Of a DNA stretch of 64,000 bases, positions 1-20,134 are shown piece by piece. Made by a program: the position numbers and the translations under genes. The stretch spans positions 24,848,994 through 24,912,993 of the forward strand of contig NC_087252.1 of NCBI RefSeq assembly GCF_037042905.1, in the 5' to 3' direction. Each line of letters starts with the position of its first letter. The first letter of the stretch is position 1. The notes below the pieces were generated by a model. The model did not search any database and was not told the origin of the DNA. It saw only the letters and a program-made list of their open reading frames with translations. The stretch comes from Lytechinus pictus (Eukaryota; Echinodermata; Echinoidea; Temnopleuroida; Toxopneustidae).

Positions 1-3415
<3,415 letters not shown>

Positions 3416-3720
3416 GTTTGAAGATTTAGCGTTAAAGGCGACAAAAATGGTAAGAAAATATATTAAACAGATGTATTGCTCTGAGGACGTCTGATGCGTA
3501 GCGCTAGCAATTCCCAAATGTGACGGTTTATCACATCAGCCGTGTATTCATAATTCATGTTTTGTTTACTAATATTCAGCAGTCAGCGAATGATGAATGT
3601 GTTACTAGCTAGCCACAAAGGGTGCATAACATTTCTATGGTAGCTATTATGATCTGCAACAATGGTTGCTTACAGTCACTTACCAACAGAGAGAATCATT
3701 TCAGGCATCGATGAACCCTC
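3416..3720 (-). promoter_or_regulatory. Conserved 5' UTR/promoter block of tubulin copy 1
   Basis: About 300 bp directly upstream of the start codon is conserved in all three copies, also in copy 3 where the rest of the upstream DNA has drifted. Conserved points on the minus strand include GATAAACCGTCACATTTGGG (3535-3516), a GCATCAGACGTCCTC stretch, and a CCATAGAAA-like A/T core near 3640. No canonical TATAAA is visible; the GATAAA could stand in for one. The transcription start is not determinable by eye. Confidence 0.6.
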
Positions 3721-3829
3721 GAGTAAGGGTGGATTCAGGATTTCCCAGAGGGTCACCTCCCCCCCGAAAATGCCTAGGGGTCATGGCCCACTTGACACCC
3801 CACCCTTGATCTGCTTCTGCCGTCATTAA

Positions 3830-4424
3830 AGGTCAAGAACACCTCAGAAAAATGTTGATTTTAATCAATAGAGAAAGATCAGACAAGCAATATGCTGAAA
3901 ATTTCATCAAAATCGGATGTAAAATTGAAAAAGTTATGTCATTTTAAAGGTTCGCTTATTTTTCACAAAATAGTTATATACACAATTTAGTCACATGCAA
4001 ATGCGAGAATAGATGATGTCCCTCACTCCCTATTTCTTTTGTTTTTTATTTTTTGAATTATACATTATTTCAATTTTTACAGATTTTACAATAAGGACAA
4101 TCTTGACTGATCCATAAAATGTTAAACAATGGTAATTCCTCATGTTCATGGAGAAATAAAACATTGATTCACATGACAATGGGGAGAAAATTAGAATATT
4201 TCATATTTCCTATAATAAAATACAAAATAAATAGTGAGTGAGTGATGTTATCAGTTCCTTCATTTGCATACCGACTGGGATGTGCATAGAACTGTTTTGC
4301 GAAAGTTAAGAATGTCATAACTTTCTTATTTTACATCCGATTTTGATGAAATTTTCAGCATTATGCTTGTTGGATTTTTCTCTTTTTATTCAAATCAACT
4401 TTTTGTTGGGGGTGGACTTGTCCT
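3830..4424. mobile_element. TTAA-flanked foldback MITE, family a
   Basis: Inverted ends (AAGGTCAAGAACACC... and its counterpart ...GGTGGACTTGTCC) between TTAA at 3826-3829 and 4425-4428. The inside is a long imperfect palindrome with a GAAAATTTCATCAAAATCGG motif and its complement. No transposase. TTAA targets are typical of piggyBac-type elements; the assignment is an inference. Confidence 0.75.
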
Positions 4425-5099
4425 TTAATGCAGATAAGGTTTCGGGGGACAAGGCTTTAGAGAAATATATAGTGCTGTGGAATAATGATTATGGTCAGGG
4501 GGCACCAGGGCACTTTGATTAGGGGCAAAGACGGCTTAGTTCTAAACGTCATCTCATTTTTTTCTCAATAGATTATTACTATATAGGTAACGATGCACAA
4601 ATCTCTCCTTTTACTCAATTCTTAACCCCCCCCCTCTTTCTCCTCATTTTATCACTACTGGAAAAGACATAGATGAGTCATCACCCCCTGCCCCCTGCGT
4701 GGCCCTTACCCTCATAATTGTGATGGTAATATCCTAAATCCAGTAATTGCATCATCAACGTGGTCAGTTTTTATTTGAAGGGTATGTATGAGCAACGTAC
4801 AATTATGTTAATATACATGTACTTCTTATTTCCCCATCTTCTCCTCTTAGAAGATGCACTCCCAGTTCATGTGGCGACATGGTCGTGATAATTATTATAA
4901 AAATTCTGCTTTTGTCATTTTTATACAGGGATATTGAGGGAGCCATATTTCTAAGCGCCCAACGAATGTTTTATTTCCACGTCTTTATGATTCTGGCATG
5001 CCCACACACATTGTAAGCACATTATCCACTCCCTGTGGAGTGTTTCACTTACAGTTTCCAACTCAATGGCTCGGCATAGGAGAGTTTTTCGCATCTTTA

Positions 5100-5254
5100 T
5101 CCACTGGGTAGGTCTTCCCATTTATAAGCTGGGTAGGGAGTGGCAAAGATAGGATTGATGCCTTGACAGGGATGTTCGGCCACGGTGGGATTCGAACATA
5201 CGACCCTCTGATTGCAAGGCGAGAGTCGAAGCCGCTGTACCAAGACGATTCTCC
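5100..5254 (-). mobile_element. tRNA-derived SINE, spacer of copy 1
   Basis: The minus strand has an A-box-like TGGTACAGCGG and a B-box-like GTTCGAATCCC about 45 bp apart, as in a tRNA, but no closing acceptor stem, so it is a SINE head rather than a tRNA gene. The matching copy is at 19980-20134. The inner end is approximate. Confidence 0.6.
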
Positions 5255-6819
5255 CTTTGATTTTTAATTTGCATCTATTTCACAATATGCAATAGTTATG
5301 TCCTTAACATGAAATCGTAGAATTTTAAGCAGTATTCTACCTAAACAAATTAATTTTCCGCTGTTATTGACGTGACTCTGGATTTTAAACTTTCTTCAAT
5401 GGTTTATTCCTGCTGTGTATGACCTTTCTGAGATAGCTCACTTTTTGGTAAACTTCATTTTGCGTGCTGAAAATAATAATAAAAAAGACATTAAATAGTC
5501 ATCATCCCAACCTTCCCTTCTGATACTCAATCATATTAAAGTATGAATCATACAATGCTACCATGGCTGCAGTCACATTGATAAAACGGTACCCAGACCG
5601 ACAAAAGCTATAACGGTATTGCCATTGACTTATCATCGGTCGGTCTGTCCGTGTATCAATGGTGTGACTGTAACACATCCCTTGCTTGTTATAAACCAAC
5701 CCATCAATTCTCACGCGTCGTTGATTCCTTTCATGAAGCAAAAAGATTAATATCTATATAGAGAGAAGGTTTATGAATTTCAACTTATTGCCTGGGTCAT
5801 GCAGTTTGTATGCAGTTGCATGGTTACTTTTGAAGCTCCTTGGTTACGTGATAGTTGTTTCATTCTCTCACACGAGGTCCAACATGCAGAGGCGTGTTGA
5901 GCCAGAAATACGGAGGGGACTAGACATGGCATATCTGGCAAAATTTCTTACAAGCTGTGGCGAACGAAGCGCGCGATCATTTTTTACCTTTAATTATAAA
6001 GATCTAATTTCGTAAAAGATTTTGACATAATATTCAGAAAATTATAAGTTTATTTCTTTTGCTTTCCGATTTCTTTATCTCTCTCTCTTTTTTTCTTAGT
6101 CTTGAAAATATGTACGCCAGTGCGAGGTCCGGTAACAACGTTTCAGTTTGATCAGTGTTCATTAGTATATGTCTAATACTATAGGATCTCTGGAGGGGTT
6201 GGGGGCTGTCAATACAAGCCAGACCCGAAACAAATAATCATCCTTCGATTCCAGAATACCCCCAAATACTTGTATTTTGCCATGTTCTCTCTTACCTGAG
6301 TAATGTCCAAATATTTGAATTTCATGAGAGGGATGAGAGGTAGGCCCTTCTATCCCGATTTTTTTTCACATTTTGAAACCCTTTTCACTGTACTCGTGGA
6401 CATCGCCCGGTCATGAATATTGACAATTAGATATCAAGACTACTGTCAATGTTACATGCTTTTGATCGAGAGGAGTTATTCTAATTTCACAATTTGTTCA
6501 TGCTTCCAAAACAGGCTTTCGTTGTTTAAGTTTTAACCCCATAATAGCATGCATGTATATAAGTGTTTCCTTAGTATTTTCTAAGTATTTCCTCTTCTTC
6601 GTTGAAAGGTTAATTGCACCATTTAATTAAATCTACATTTCTAAAATTATACTCCACAACATTGGCCTACAAAAATTATATTGCAAGTATCAAGCGAGCA
6701 AAAAGTTTAACTTTTTTTAATGAAAGTCTAATTTTGTAGCGTATTTTGTCATTTTGTTTCATGTTTACTCTCTTACCTTTTATCCCCCCTTTTTTTTCTC
6801 GGTTGTCGATTTTTTTTTT

Positions 6820-6850
<31 letters not shown>

Positions 6851-7373
6851 GGGGAGGTACACAAGCGCTGCAATCTATGAGCCAGTGTCCTTCATATATC
6901 TAGTATCTCATGATATGTTCTCTTTTTTAAATTCGGTTACTGATCATGAATTGGACAGTGTTGAAAATTATTATTAAGTCACCCCGGCTTTGTCCCATTT
7001 TCGTCCGTTTGAATCAGTCCCTTTGTACGTAACTCAGATCTATTAAATTCATTGTTACATAAATAGTTCACTTTTCCGCCGAAAATTAAATCCCACACAC
7101 ACATGCACACACACACAAGCATCATCCAACTGACATATGTGGCAGTCATCAACACACACACCCTACCCACCCACCCCCAGCCACAAAAGCAAACACGCTC
7201 TCTCTCTCTCTTCGCCCTACACACGTCCCACCCTCGCACAAACCTTAACATCAATCTTCACCCACAACAACACACACCCCCACACTATATAACTTTCTCT
7301 CCCACATCCTCCCACCCACTTTCTCTTCCTCATCCTATCAAAACCATGAAATCTTCACACTCTTCCGAATTAT

Positions 7374-7412
7374 ACCTATGGATACCTATGGATGATTCTG
7401 AACGCAGTCTAA
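7374..7412 (-). mobile_element. 3' tail of LINE remnant (first part)
   Basis: Short 3' end of the LINE fragment continued at 12102-12330, separated from it by the 4.7-kb TIR element. On the minus strand it ends with two copies of ATCCATAGGT, a tandem tail of the kind many non-LTR elements have. Confidence 0.55.
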
Positions 7413-10400
7413 TGGGGTGTTGCAAGAAAGTTACGTTGCAATTGATTGCAAATCGACTGCAACTTTGCAGCCGATCCCGATCGACTGCAACTAGCAATCA
7501 ATCGCCAATTTGCGTTGCAAGAAAAAGGCTTGCGATTGAACGCAAGTTGCAGCTGATTTGCAGACGATTTGCAGCTGTAAACAGGGTCTGCAGCACAAGA
7601 CTAGCTGATGAAGCAAAATAATCCTTGCAATAATCGTGATTGTGGAAGAGAGTAAGTAGAAAATATTCATTTTTCACTGCTTTCTTTCTCCATTATGTAT
7701 GTTTTCAGAGAATTTATATGTTTTAGACCTATGCCAGGGAAAACATTATTTTGTAAAATGTGAAAATGTATCTTTATCGCCAGTCGAAATTTCACCTTCA
7801 AATTTTTTTTACCACACAGTTTAAACCCAGTCCCACACTTGACTTTTTGTGTCGGTAATGCACTGTTGTACCAACAACACGGCAGGACATTCCCGGTGCA
7901 GTGCTGTTAAAAATCACCCTGAAGCAAGTAAATTTGTAGGCTCTAATTATGTATGAAACATCGAAAATGACCTTAAAAGATTATTATTGTTCATATTTGA
8001 AATGATTTTTAAGTTATATAAGTTTCAACGGCTAATAACCATCCAGTAAATGGATTCAATGCAGTCGAATGGCCACAACTTTTGAGAAACACTCGACAGA
8101 AAGCAATTTTTTGTTTTTAACTTAAAGGATTTTTAATCTAACGTTAGGCTTTAAATCAAAGACTTCCATTATTAGATCCTCTCCATTAGTCTCTCTTTTT
8201 TAAGAGTCTGTCTAACCTCCCTTTTTATGACTTTCCTTTGCCTGGCCTGGGATAGAATGAAAATTTTGCTCTTGACTTTGGAGGAATTGTTTAGATTTAT
8301 TTAATATTATTTTATTTATTTATTCCTTTATTTTTAATTTTTTGGAGGGGGGGGGGGTTCTCCACATTTTTCGCCAGGCCAAAAAAAAACAACAAAGGTA
8401 TAGGGGGTCTACATGTAGGCCTATATTATTAATTATTTTTAAAGATGTTATTGGGCTATTAAACCTATTGGCCACATCTGCCACATTCTTTGGGAAGTTT
8501 TAACATTGAACAGGGAGTTGCCCGCCCGGGGCTCTTTTTAAAATTTCTTACGGGCAGATTGCACAAGAGGTTCTTTGCAAGGACAGTCTATTTGTGTCGT
8601 TGATTTGTAATGATGTGCCGTATGAGTCACATTTTTAATATCCATCACATATGTATACATATATGTATACATCATATATGTAGGTCTACTATGCCGGGGG
8701 GAAGGTACTTAGATTTGGTTTGGACAAAGGTGTGCGGCTGAAGGTTTGAAACCCGTACCCATATTTACAGGTCATTTCGGCTAAAAAGGTACCCATTATT
8801 AGGGATTCATTACAGGGGCGGATCCAGGATTTCCACAAGGGGGGGGGGGGCACATTTTCGCCTGGAAAACTTGACAAGCAAAAAAAGAAAAAAGTTATCG
8901 CCCAAAATGTAAGGTAATTTTGTATTTGCACCAAAGACAAGAGTAGAATATGGACCCATGTTTAAGGCCAGTATCTAAAAATTGGGCCATGTTTAGGGAT
9001 TTTCCAGCATAAAATCATACCCCATGTTTAGGGATTTCTTCCAAAAAGGCGACCCATTCCAGCGGCACATCCCCATATGCATTATTTTGTGAGTCCCCCC
9101 CCCCCCCGGGCTACTATTTAACTGACTCTAGTCTTAACTTGATTTTTATGCAAGCACATGAGGTGCTATATAGATGACAGATTTTTTTTCACTTTAAATT
9201 GTTTAATGGATGATTACAATGCTTTTCCAGGTGCTTACAGTAAAAGGGTGTCTCATATGGTGCATCATTATCATTTTATTAATATTGAATGCATAATCAT
9301 GATTTTTTTTTTACATCCTTTTACATCAAGCACAATACTCGGGGGGGGGGGGGGGCATATGGTCCCCCTTCACATTTTTCAGAATAAATCTGCCACTCAA
9401 AATTTTATTACCGCACCACTGACTGGCGTTTTACTTTCAAGTCTTGCGCAACTTTTGAGACCAAATTTGCAATTCCCAGGTACAGGGTCAGGAAATTTTG
9501 CAACATTGTGTTTGTTTAAGTACATGTCAGACAAAAACATGATTACATGTAAAAAGTTAATTGGGTAATTTTTTTTTATTGACAATAGTAATTTAATGTC
9601 ACTGATGAACTTTGTCTTGAAAATAACAAAAAAAAAATACATTTAAGAAGTTAAGAAAAAATATTTAAAAAAAAACATGAAAGGATTTTTTTTTTATACC
9701 AGATTTTTTAAAGTAAAGTTGTTAGGAACGCTCTAGAAAGGAATATGTACACCAAAGTTTAGCATTCTATTACAAGCTTTTTTTAGTAAATTAAAGCAAA
9801 AGGTATGATTCATAAATTTTTTATTGCGCCGCCCATAGCTGAGGAACCATAGTACCCCTCCCCAGGACAGAAGTGACTTTAATCAAAACACCCTGGGACT
9901 ACTATAATGATTAACACACTGGCAACTGAGCTTAACTTGTATATTAATTTCATGAACATGTTTTATCTCTTTGCTTTTTGCTTTTAATTGCTTACTACAG
10001 TTATGACAAGGAAGTCTGGAATAAACCGAACCACCATAACTGTGTCTGCTACCATGTGTGTTCTTGCAACCAGCTGATTGATTCATTTTATCAACTCTTG
10101 AATGGTAGGTTACATGTAAACTGTATTATTATTAATAATTCACCATGATTGTAATGCGGATGGGGGTGAAATCTGTACACATTGACCAAAGGATAATGCA
10201 AAATGAAAAAAAGGCAAACACAAATCTCTATCTTGACTGGACTTCTCAGCAATGAAGACATCCCATTGATGGGGGGGGGGGGAGGGGAGGGGCGGTTGTT
10301 GTGCTCATCCAAGGTGTACTGTATGAAAGTGTGTATTTTGCTTTCATTGATTTAATTTATTGCATATTTTAATTTCCATGATTCATTTATTTGGGGAAAA

Positions 10401-10496
10401 ACAATCAGTTCACACTTTTTTAGATTACATCATGGCAAATTGCCAATTACTATGGTCTCAGGAGTAAGCCACTTTCCCTCTATCTTATCATCATGT

Positions 10497-10588
10497 CAGT
10501 GCAAACAACGCCCTTACCAGCAGGCATAGGGGCATTTCTGCACCAATGGGGTGCACAAAAATGTTTTGCTAAGGGCGTTTTTGCACTG
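10497..10588. mobile_element. 92-bp palindromic mini-MITE
   Basis: Ends CAGTGCAAACAACGCCCTTA and TAAGGGCGTTTTTGCACTG form inverted repeats of about 19 bp. Nested in the 4.7-kb element. Confidence 0.6.
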
Positions 10589-10731
10589 AAAGGACAAAAT
10601 TTGAACTAACCCAAGCTACATGTATGTATAGTTATGGGCTTGCATTATTTCCTATATTATTATTTTTTATGGACAGGTTGATTATCAGAACTGAATTCAG
10701 AGCTGCTCCTGTCTGTAGTAAGATCATTTAG

Positions 10732-10992
10732 AGTGGACTTCAGAATGAGGGCGTTGCTTGTTTAAAATCTTCACTCCATGAAGCTCTCCAAATTCATCTC
10801 AAATTAGACTGCTTCTGGAAACCAGATTTGTTCCTTCAAGCAGAGACGCTTGTGGCTTTCCTGACTGGACTTCTATGGATTCTTCATGCCAACCTTAAGG
10901 ACTGTGGTCTTCTGCATGATACATCAATTTCAAACAAGACATTCTGTGGTGAAACACTTGATGTAGATGATATGAAATTTTATTTCATATAA
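10732..10992 (+). pseudogene. Possible captured exon in the 4.7-kb element
   Basis: An open frame of 86 codons follows an acceptor-like CATTTAG and ends at TAA. It has no start codon. The predicted peptide is not simple sequence and includes an ETLVAFLTGLLWILHANLKD stretch. It is followed by about 500 bp with AATAAA-type signals (11512-11517 and others), like a terminal exon and 3' UTR. I do not recognise the family. It could be a chance open frame; confidence is low. Confidence 0.25.
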
Positions 10993-12101
10993 CTGAATCT
11001 CAGAAGTAATTCCTCGGGAGCAAGAAACATTGAAAAATAAAAATAAAAGGTCCATCAATAATGAATGTCTTGAGCAGTGTTCTTTTTTTGTGCACAGATC
11101 AATGGATCTTTTCAAGTCCAAGCAGGGATGTAGTCAATGCTGACCTCGAGGCAACATTTTGCTGGCCTTGGTCCGAGTCACTGTACAGAATCTATGGGAA
11201 GTTCTCTCAAGCTGCCTCATGACTCGGAAGAATCAGCCTCGACCTCATCCCTGTATGCAAGTGTGATATATATCTACGATGCAATCTTATGATTAAAGAG
11301 AGCTTCAGATTTTGAAGTGTAGCAATCTCCTGAAATGTATGTTTTATTTGAAAATCAAACTAAAATATCTTAATTGGGCATGTTATTCATTATGATATGT
11401 ATGAATGAAAGCATTTAAGCAATTTAGTGCTCTTGCAAAATAAATTCTGAGTTGTATTTACTGCAAACCCTCAGATATATTTATAAGCATTTGCCAGTGC
11501 ATGAAGTGTTTTAATAAAGAGTGGCTTTTGTGCCTATGGAGAGTTATTATTTCTTCAACATTTCTTCATACAAATTATTTCAGAAATCACAATTTGAATA
11601 TTCCATGACCTCTGATAACAAGAGCAGAATATTTTTGGTGATTGACACACTTTAAAATGATATTAGGAGAGAATGTACTAAAATTGTGTGAAAATAATGG
11701 CATAATTGCTGAAGAGGCCTATAAAGATTGAAAATAACATTTCAAGTTTTTCTTGAAAAAAACCCATGGAAAATGGCATAATTTACACAAGTTTTCAAAA
11801 AAAAAAAAAAAATTTTTTGCAGAATTTTTAGTACACAAGCCTATGGACAATCAATTGAACGTAAATCGAACGCAAATTTTGCGCGTCCTCCAAAATCTCA
11901 CATAAGTTACGTTCGATTTGCAATCAATCGCAAAGCTTGCGCTTGATCTACGTTCAATTGATCAAACGCAACTTCTTCTTGCAACAGGATTGAACGTAAC
12001 TTGCGTTCAATTGCAGATTTGCGTTTAATCGGAGGACTTACGCTCAATTTTGGGAGTTGCGTTCGATTTGTGTTCAATCGCAAGTTTCTTGCAACACCCC
12101 A

Positions 12102-12330
12102 TAGGACTCTATATTCAGCTCCAAATTCTGTCTCCTCTTTAGGTTGGCCGGATCATGTCCTGGTGGGTCAGCATTAAACTTGTGCTTCACAGGTTCACAT
12201 CTCCAATACTTATCCAGTCCATTCTCGAAGCTGCGGTCACTGGGTGCATTTACTAATTCATTACTTAGGCTATTCCAAGATTTCCTCATTCTTATGTAAT
12301 TCTTACGTTTCTCAGTTACTGTAAGTTTAT
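12102..12330 (-). mobile_element. LINE reverse-transcriptase C-terminal remnant
   Basis: The minus-strand peptide contains KSWNSLSNELVNAPS followed by FENGLDKYW, the pattern that closes many non-LTR reverse transcriptase proteins (WNSLP..V..A.S...FK..LDK.W). Only this 3' part is present and it is interrupted by the 4.7-kb TIR element. The frame is open to the insertion point. Confidence 0.6.
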
Positions 12331-13123
12331 TTTTTAACTTGAAGTGAGAATCAGTCATCTCCCCCGTCTCTTTCTCCTATACTTAACCACTGACCTACAC
12401 CACACACTGCCACACACCCTCATCTTCACTTCTATTTTCACGCTCTCTCTGTCCTCTTTCATTCCCGAGCACACAGACAAAATTACACATTAGTATCCAT
12501 TTCAGACACACATATCAAGGCTTCCCCCACCTCTGTCTCTATCTCACTCGCTCTCTCTCTCTCTCTACACATGTATATCTATCGTTTTATCTCCATCCCA
12601 CTCTTTACATTAAAAAGGTAATTGAACTTGCAAATCATGTGATCGGGTTGAAATAAAATTATTTTATTGCATTTGATACCTGGAAATATTCATATAAATT
12701 CTTTTATTCAGCCCTTCTGCATCTTATTTAACTTAACCCTTCTCATATTTTTAAAACTTTATTACGCAAAATACTTTCCTGATTTTCTTTTTTTTGAGGG
12801 GGGGATAAATTTGGGCTCACATTTAATTGTTTGTAAAGCGATAGGGAAGGCCACTGCTTTACTGAATCACTGACATAAGAAATATTGATTTTGATTATTG
12901 AGTTTGCAAACAATTCTGTATTAAAGTATCTGTAATGTAATTAAATTTCATCATAAATACGAAAAATTACCAAGTCGGAGTACTTTTGTTTGTAACGAGG
13001 TCTGTAAACAAACGTGAGCCGCAAATTGGAGCTGTACTAAATGAAGAAACAGGTTTATAACGATGTTGTGTTAAAAAAACCAAAAATATTAATCAAACTA
13101 AGAATAGATGATGAAATCTCTAT
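12331..13123 (-). other. 3' flank of tubulin copy 2
   Basis: Noncoding DNA after the stop codon, close to the 3' flank of copy 3 (23291-24107). It holds CT/CA-rich low-complexity DNA (12360-12600), short poly-T and poly-G runs and the candidate poly(A) signal at 12663-12668. No gene is seen. Confidence 0.6.
12663..12668 (-). terminator. Candidate poly(A) signal AATAAA, tubulin copy 2
   Basis: AATAAA on the minus strand about 456 nt after the stop codon, kept at the matching place after copy 3. A nearer ATTAAA at 12822-12827 is an alternative. Confidence 0.4.
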
Positions 13124-17714
<4,591 letters not shown>

Positions 17715-18020
17715 GTTTGAAGATTTATCGTTAAAGGCGACAAAAATGCTAAGAAAATATATCAAACAGATGTATTGCTCTGAGGACGTCTGATGCGTAG
17801 CGCTAGCAATTCCCAAATGTGACGGTTTATCACATCAGCCTGTATTCATAATTCATGTTTTGTTTACTAATATTAAGCAGTCAGCGAATGATGAATGTGT
17901 TACTAGCTAGCCACAAAGGGTGCATAACGTTTCTATGGTAGCTATTATGATCTGCAACAATGGTTGCTTAATGTAACTTACCAACAGAGAGAATCATTTC
18001 AGGCGTCGATGAACCCTCGA
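17715..18020 (-). promoter_or_regulatory. Conserved 5' UTR/promoter block of tubulin copy 2
   Basis: Same block as upstream of copies 1 and 3, almost base for base with copy 1, with the GATAAACCGTCAC and GCATCAGACGTCCTC stretches kept. It ends where the spacer repeats begin. Confidence 0.6.
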
Positions 18021-18126
18021 GTAAGGGTGGATTCAGAATTTACCAGAGGGTCACCCCCCGAAAATACCTAGGGGTCATGGCTCACTTGACACCCCACCCC
18101 TGATCTGCAGCTTCTGCCGTCTATAA

Positions 18127-18731
18127 AGCGATGGTCCATGCTGAGAATATTTATATTTAAATAAATAGAGTAAAATTCACAAAAGACAATGCCGAAAATT
18201 TCATCAAAATCGGATAACAAATAACGAAGTTATTGAATATTAAAGTTTATCAATATTTTGTGAAAACAGCTCATATGCACATCGTCATGAATATTTATAA
18301 GGTGGGCTGATGATGTCACATCCCCACTTTCCTTTATCTTATGTTATTACATGAAATCATAATTCTTTTACTTTTGCATACATGTGTAAATGATGTGTCT
18401 CCATTATTATGAAATAAGTTATGGCAATGAATAACTAATGCAATTAATCAGTTGTCAATCCTATTGTTTTAGTTCTTGGTAGAATTTTTTTAAATCAACC
18501 TAATTTTATATAATAAAATACAACAGAACAAGTGGGGTTATGGCATCATCAGCCCACCTGATGAATATTCATGAAGAAATGCCTAGAACTGTTTCACCGG
18601 AATAATGCAAATCTTTAGAATTCAATAACTTCGTTATTTGTTATCCGATTTTGATGAAATTTTCAGCAATTTGCTTTGTGAATTTTAATCTATATTTTTA
18701 GATATAAATATTTTCAGCCCGGACCATCCCT
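18127..18731. mobile_element. Foldback MITE, family b (mutated left TTAA)
   Basis: Ends GCGATGGTCCATGCTGA and TCAGCCCGGACCATCCC are inverted; the right side has TTAA (18732-18735), the left reads TATAA. Same family as 29859-30429. It sits at the position where copy 1 carries the different family-a element (3830-4424). Confidence 0.75.
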
Positions 18732-19075
18732 TTAATGAAAATGGGGTTTCGGGGGACAAGGACTTAGATAAATATATAGTGCTGTGGAATAATGATTATG
18801 GTCAGGGGCACCAGGGCACTTTGATTAGGGGCAAAGACGGCTTAGAAACGTCATCATATTTTTTCTCAATATAATTATTACTAGGTAACGATGCATATAT
18901 CTCTCCTTTTTACTCAATTTCTTATTTTCCCCCTCTTTCTCCTCACTGTATCACTACAGGAAAAGACATAGAAGAATAATCACCTCTGCCCCTGCGTGAC
19001 ACTTACTCTGATAATAGTGATGGTAATCATCTTAAATCCTGTAATTGCATCATCAACGTGGTAAGTTTTTTTTAA

Positions 19076-19672
19076 AGGACAAGTCCATCCCAACAAAAAC
19101 TTGATTTGAATAAAAAGAGAAAATCCAACAAGCATAACACTGAAAATTTCATCCAAATCGGATGTAAAATAAAAAAGTATTATGACATTTTGAAGTTTCG
19201 CTTAATTTCACAAAACAGTAATATTCACATCCTGGTCGGTAATCAAATGAGGGGACCGATGACATCACTCACTCACTATTTCTTTTGTATTTAGTTATAT
19301 GAAATATTCACATTTTCTCCCCGTTTACCTGTGAAACAAAGTTTTGTTCCTCCCTCAACATGTGGTATTGCCATTGTTTAACATGTTATGATTCAGTCAA
19401 GTTGGTCCTTATTTTCAAATTTGTAAAAATGGAAATATTGTATAATAATTCAAACAATGAAAATTAAAAGAAATAGTGAGTGACATCACCGACTCTCTCA
19501 TTTGCATGTCACTGGAGTAGTGCATATAACCATTTTGTGAAAAATAAGCGAAACTTTAAATTGTCATAACTTTCTTATTTTACATCCGATTTTGATGAAT
19601 TTTTCTGCGTTATGCTTGTTTGATTTTTCTCTATTCATTTAAATCAACATTTTTCTGGGGTGGTCTTGACCT
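19076..19672. mobile_element. TTAA-flanked foldback MITE, family a
   Basis: Ends AAGGACAAGTCCATCCCAAC and GGGGTGGTCTTGACCT between TTAA at 19072-19075 and 19673-19676. The matching site upstream of copy 1 (near 4770) has no element. It is related to 3830-4424. Confidence 0.8.
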
Positions 19673-19979
19673 TTAATTGAAGGGTATGTATGAGCAACGT
19701 ACAAATATACCTCTTATTTCCCCATCTTCTCCTCTTTGAAGACGCACTACCAGTTCATGTGGCGACATGGGCGTGATAATTATTATAAATATTCTGCTTT
19801 TGTAATTTTTATACAGGGATATCGAAGGAACAACATTTATAAGCGCTTAACGAATGTTTTATTCCCACTTGTGTATGATTCTGGCATGCCAACACACATT
19901 ACAAGCACATTATCCACTCCCTGTGGAGTGTTTCTCTAACAGTTTCCAACTCAATGGTTCGGCATAGGAGAGTTTTTTT

Positions 19980-20134
19980 CAAATCATTATCCACTGGGTA
20001 GGTCTACCCATTTTATAAGCTGGGTAGGGAGTGGCAAAGTTGATACCTTGACAGGGATGCTCGGCCACCGTGGGATTCGAACATACGACCCTCTGATTGC
20101 AAGGTGAGAGTGGAAACCGCTGTACCAAGACGAT
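19980..20134 (-). mobile_element. tRNA-derived SINE, spacer of copy 2
   Basis: Counterpart of 5100-5254 with the same head (A-box-like TGGTACAGCGG, B-box-like GTTCGAATCCC on the minus strand). It was there before the duplication. Confidence 0.6.

Larger units (their letters stand above)
3721..7373. other. Spacer upstream of tubulin copy 1
   Basis: Noncoding spacer that aligns with 18021-23290 upstream of copy 2, apart from insertions listed separately. It holds a TTAA MITE (3830-4424), an old minus-strand tRNA-derived SINE, a poly-T/poly-G run (6810-6858) and CA-rich DNA (7090-7260). Short open frames are not conserved as proteins between the two spacers, so no gene is called. Confidence 0.6.
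7413..12101. mobile_element. 4.7-kb non-autonomous TIR element with subterminal repeats
   Basis: Ends TGGGGTGTTGCAAGAAA and its complement TTTCTTGCAACACCCCA. Both terminal 200 bp are packed with variants of TTGCGTTCAATCG and its complement. Flanking bases TAA (left) and TAG (right) could be an imperfect 3-bp duplication as in PIF/Harbinger elements. The matching place between copies 2 and 3 is empty. Inside are a degenerate fragment of the 61.6-kb MITE family (8545-8640), hAT-like debris and poly-G runs (8811-9110, 9340), a 92-bp palindromic MITE and a possible captured exon with a 3' UTR. No transposase is recognisable. Confidence 0.75.

Noticed and set aside
5502-5741. 79-codon minus-strand frame in the copy 1 spacer
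   Set aside because: It lies in shared spacer DNA; the counterpart near 20.4 kb differs in ways that do not suggest protein constraint.
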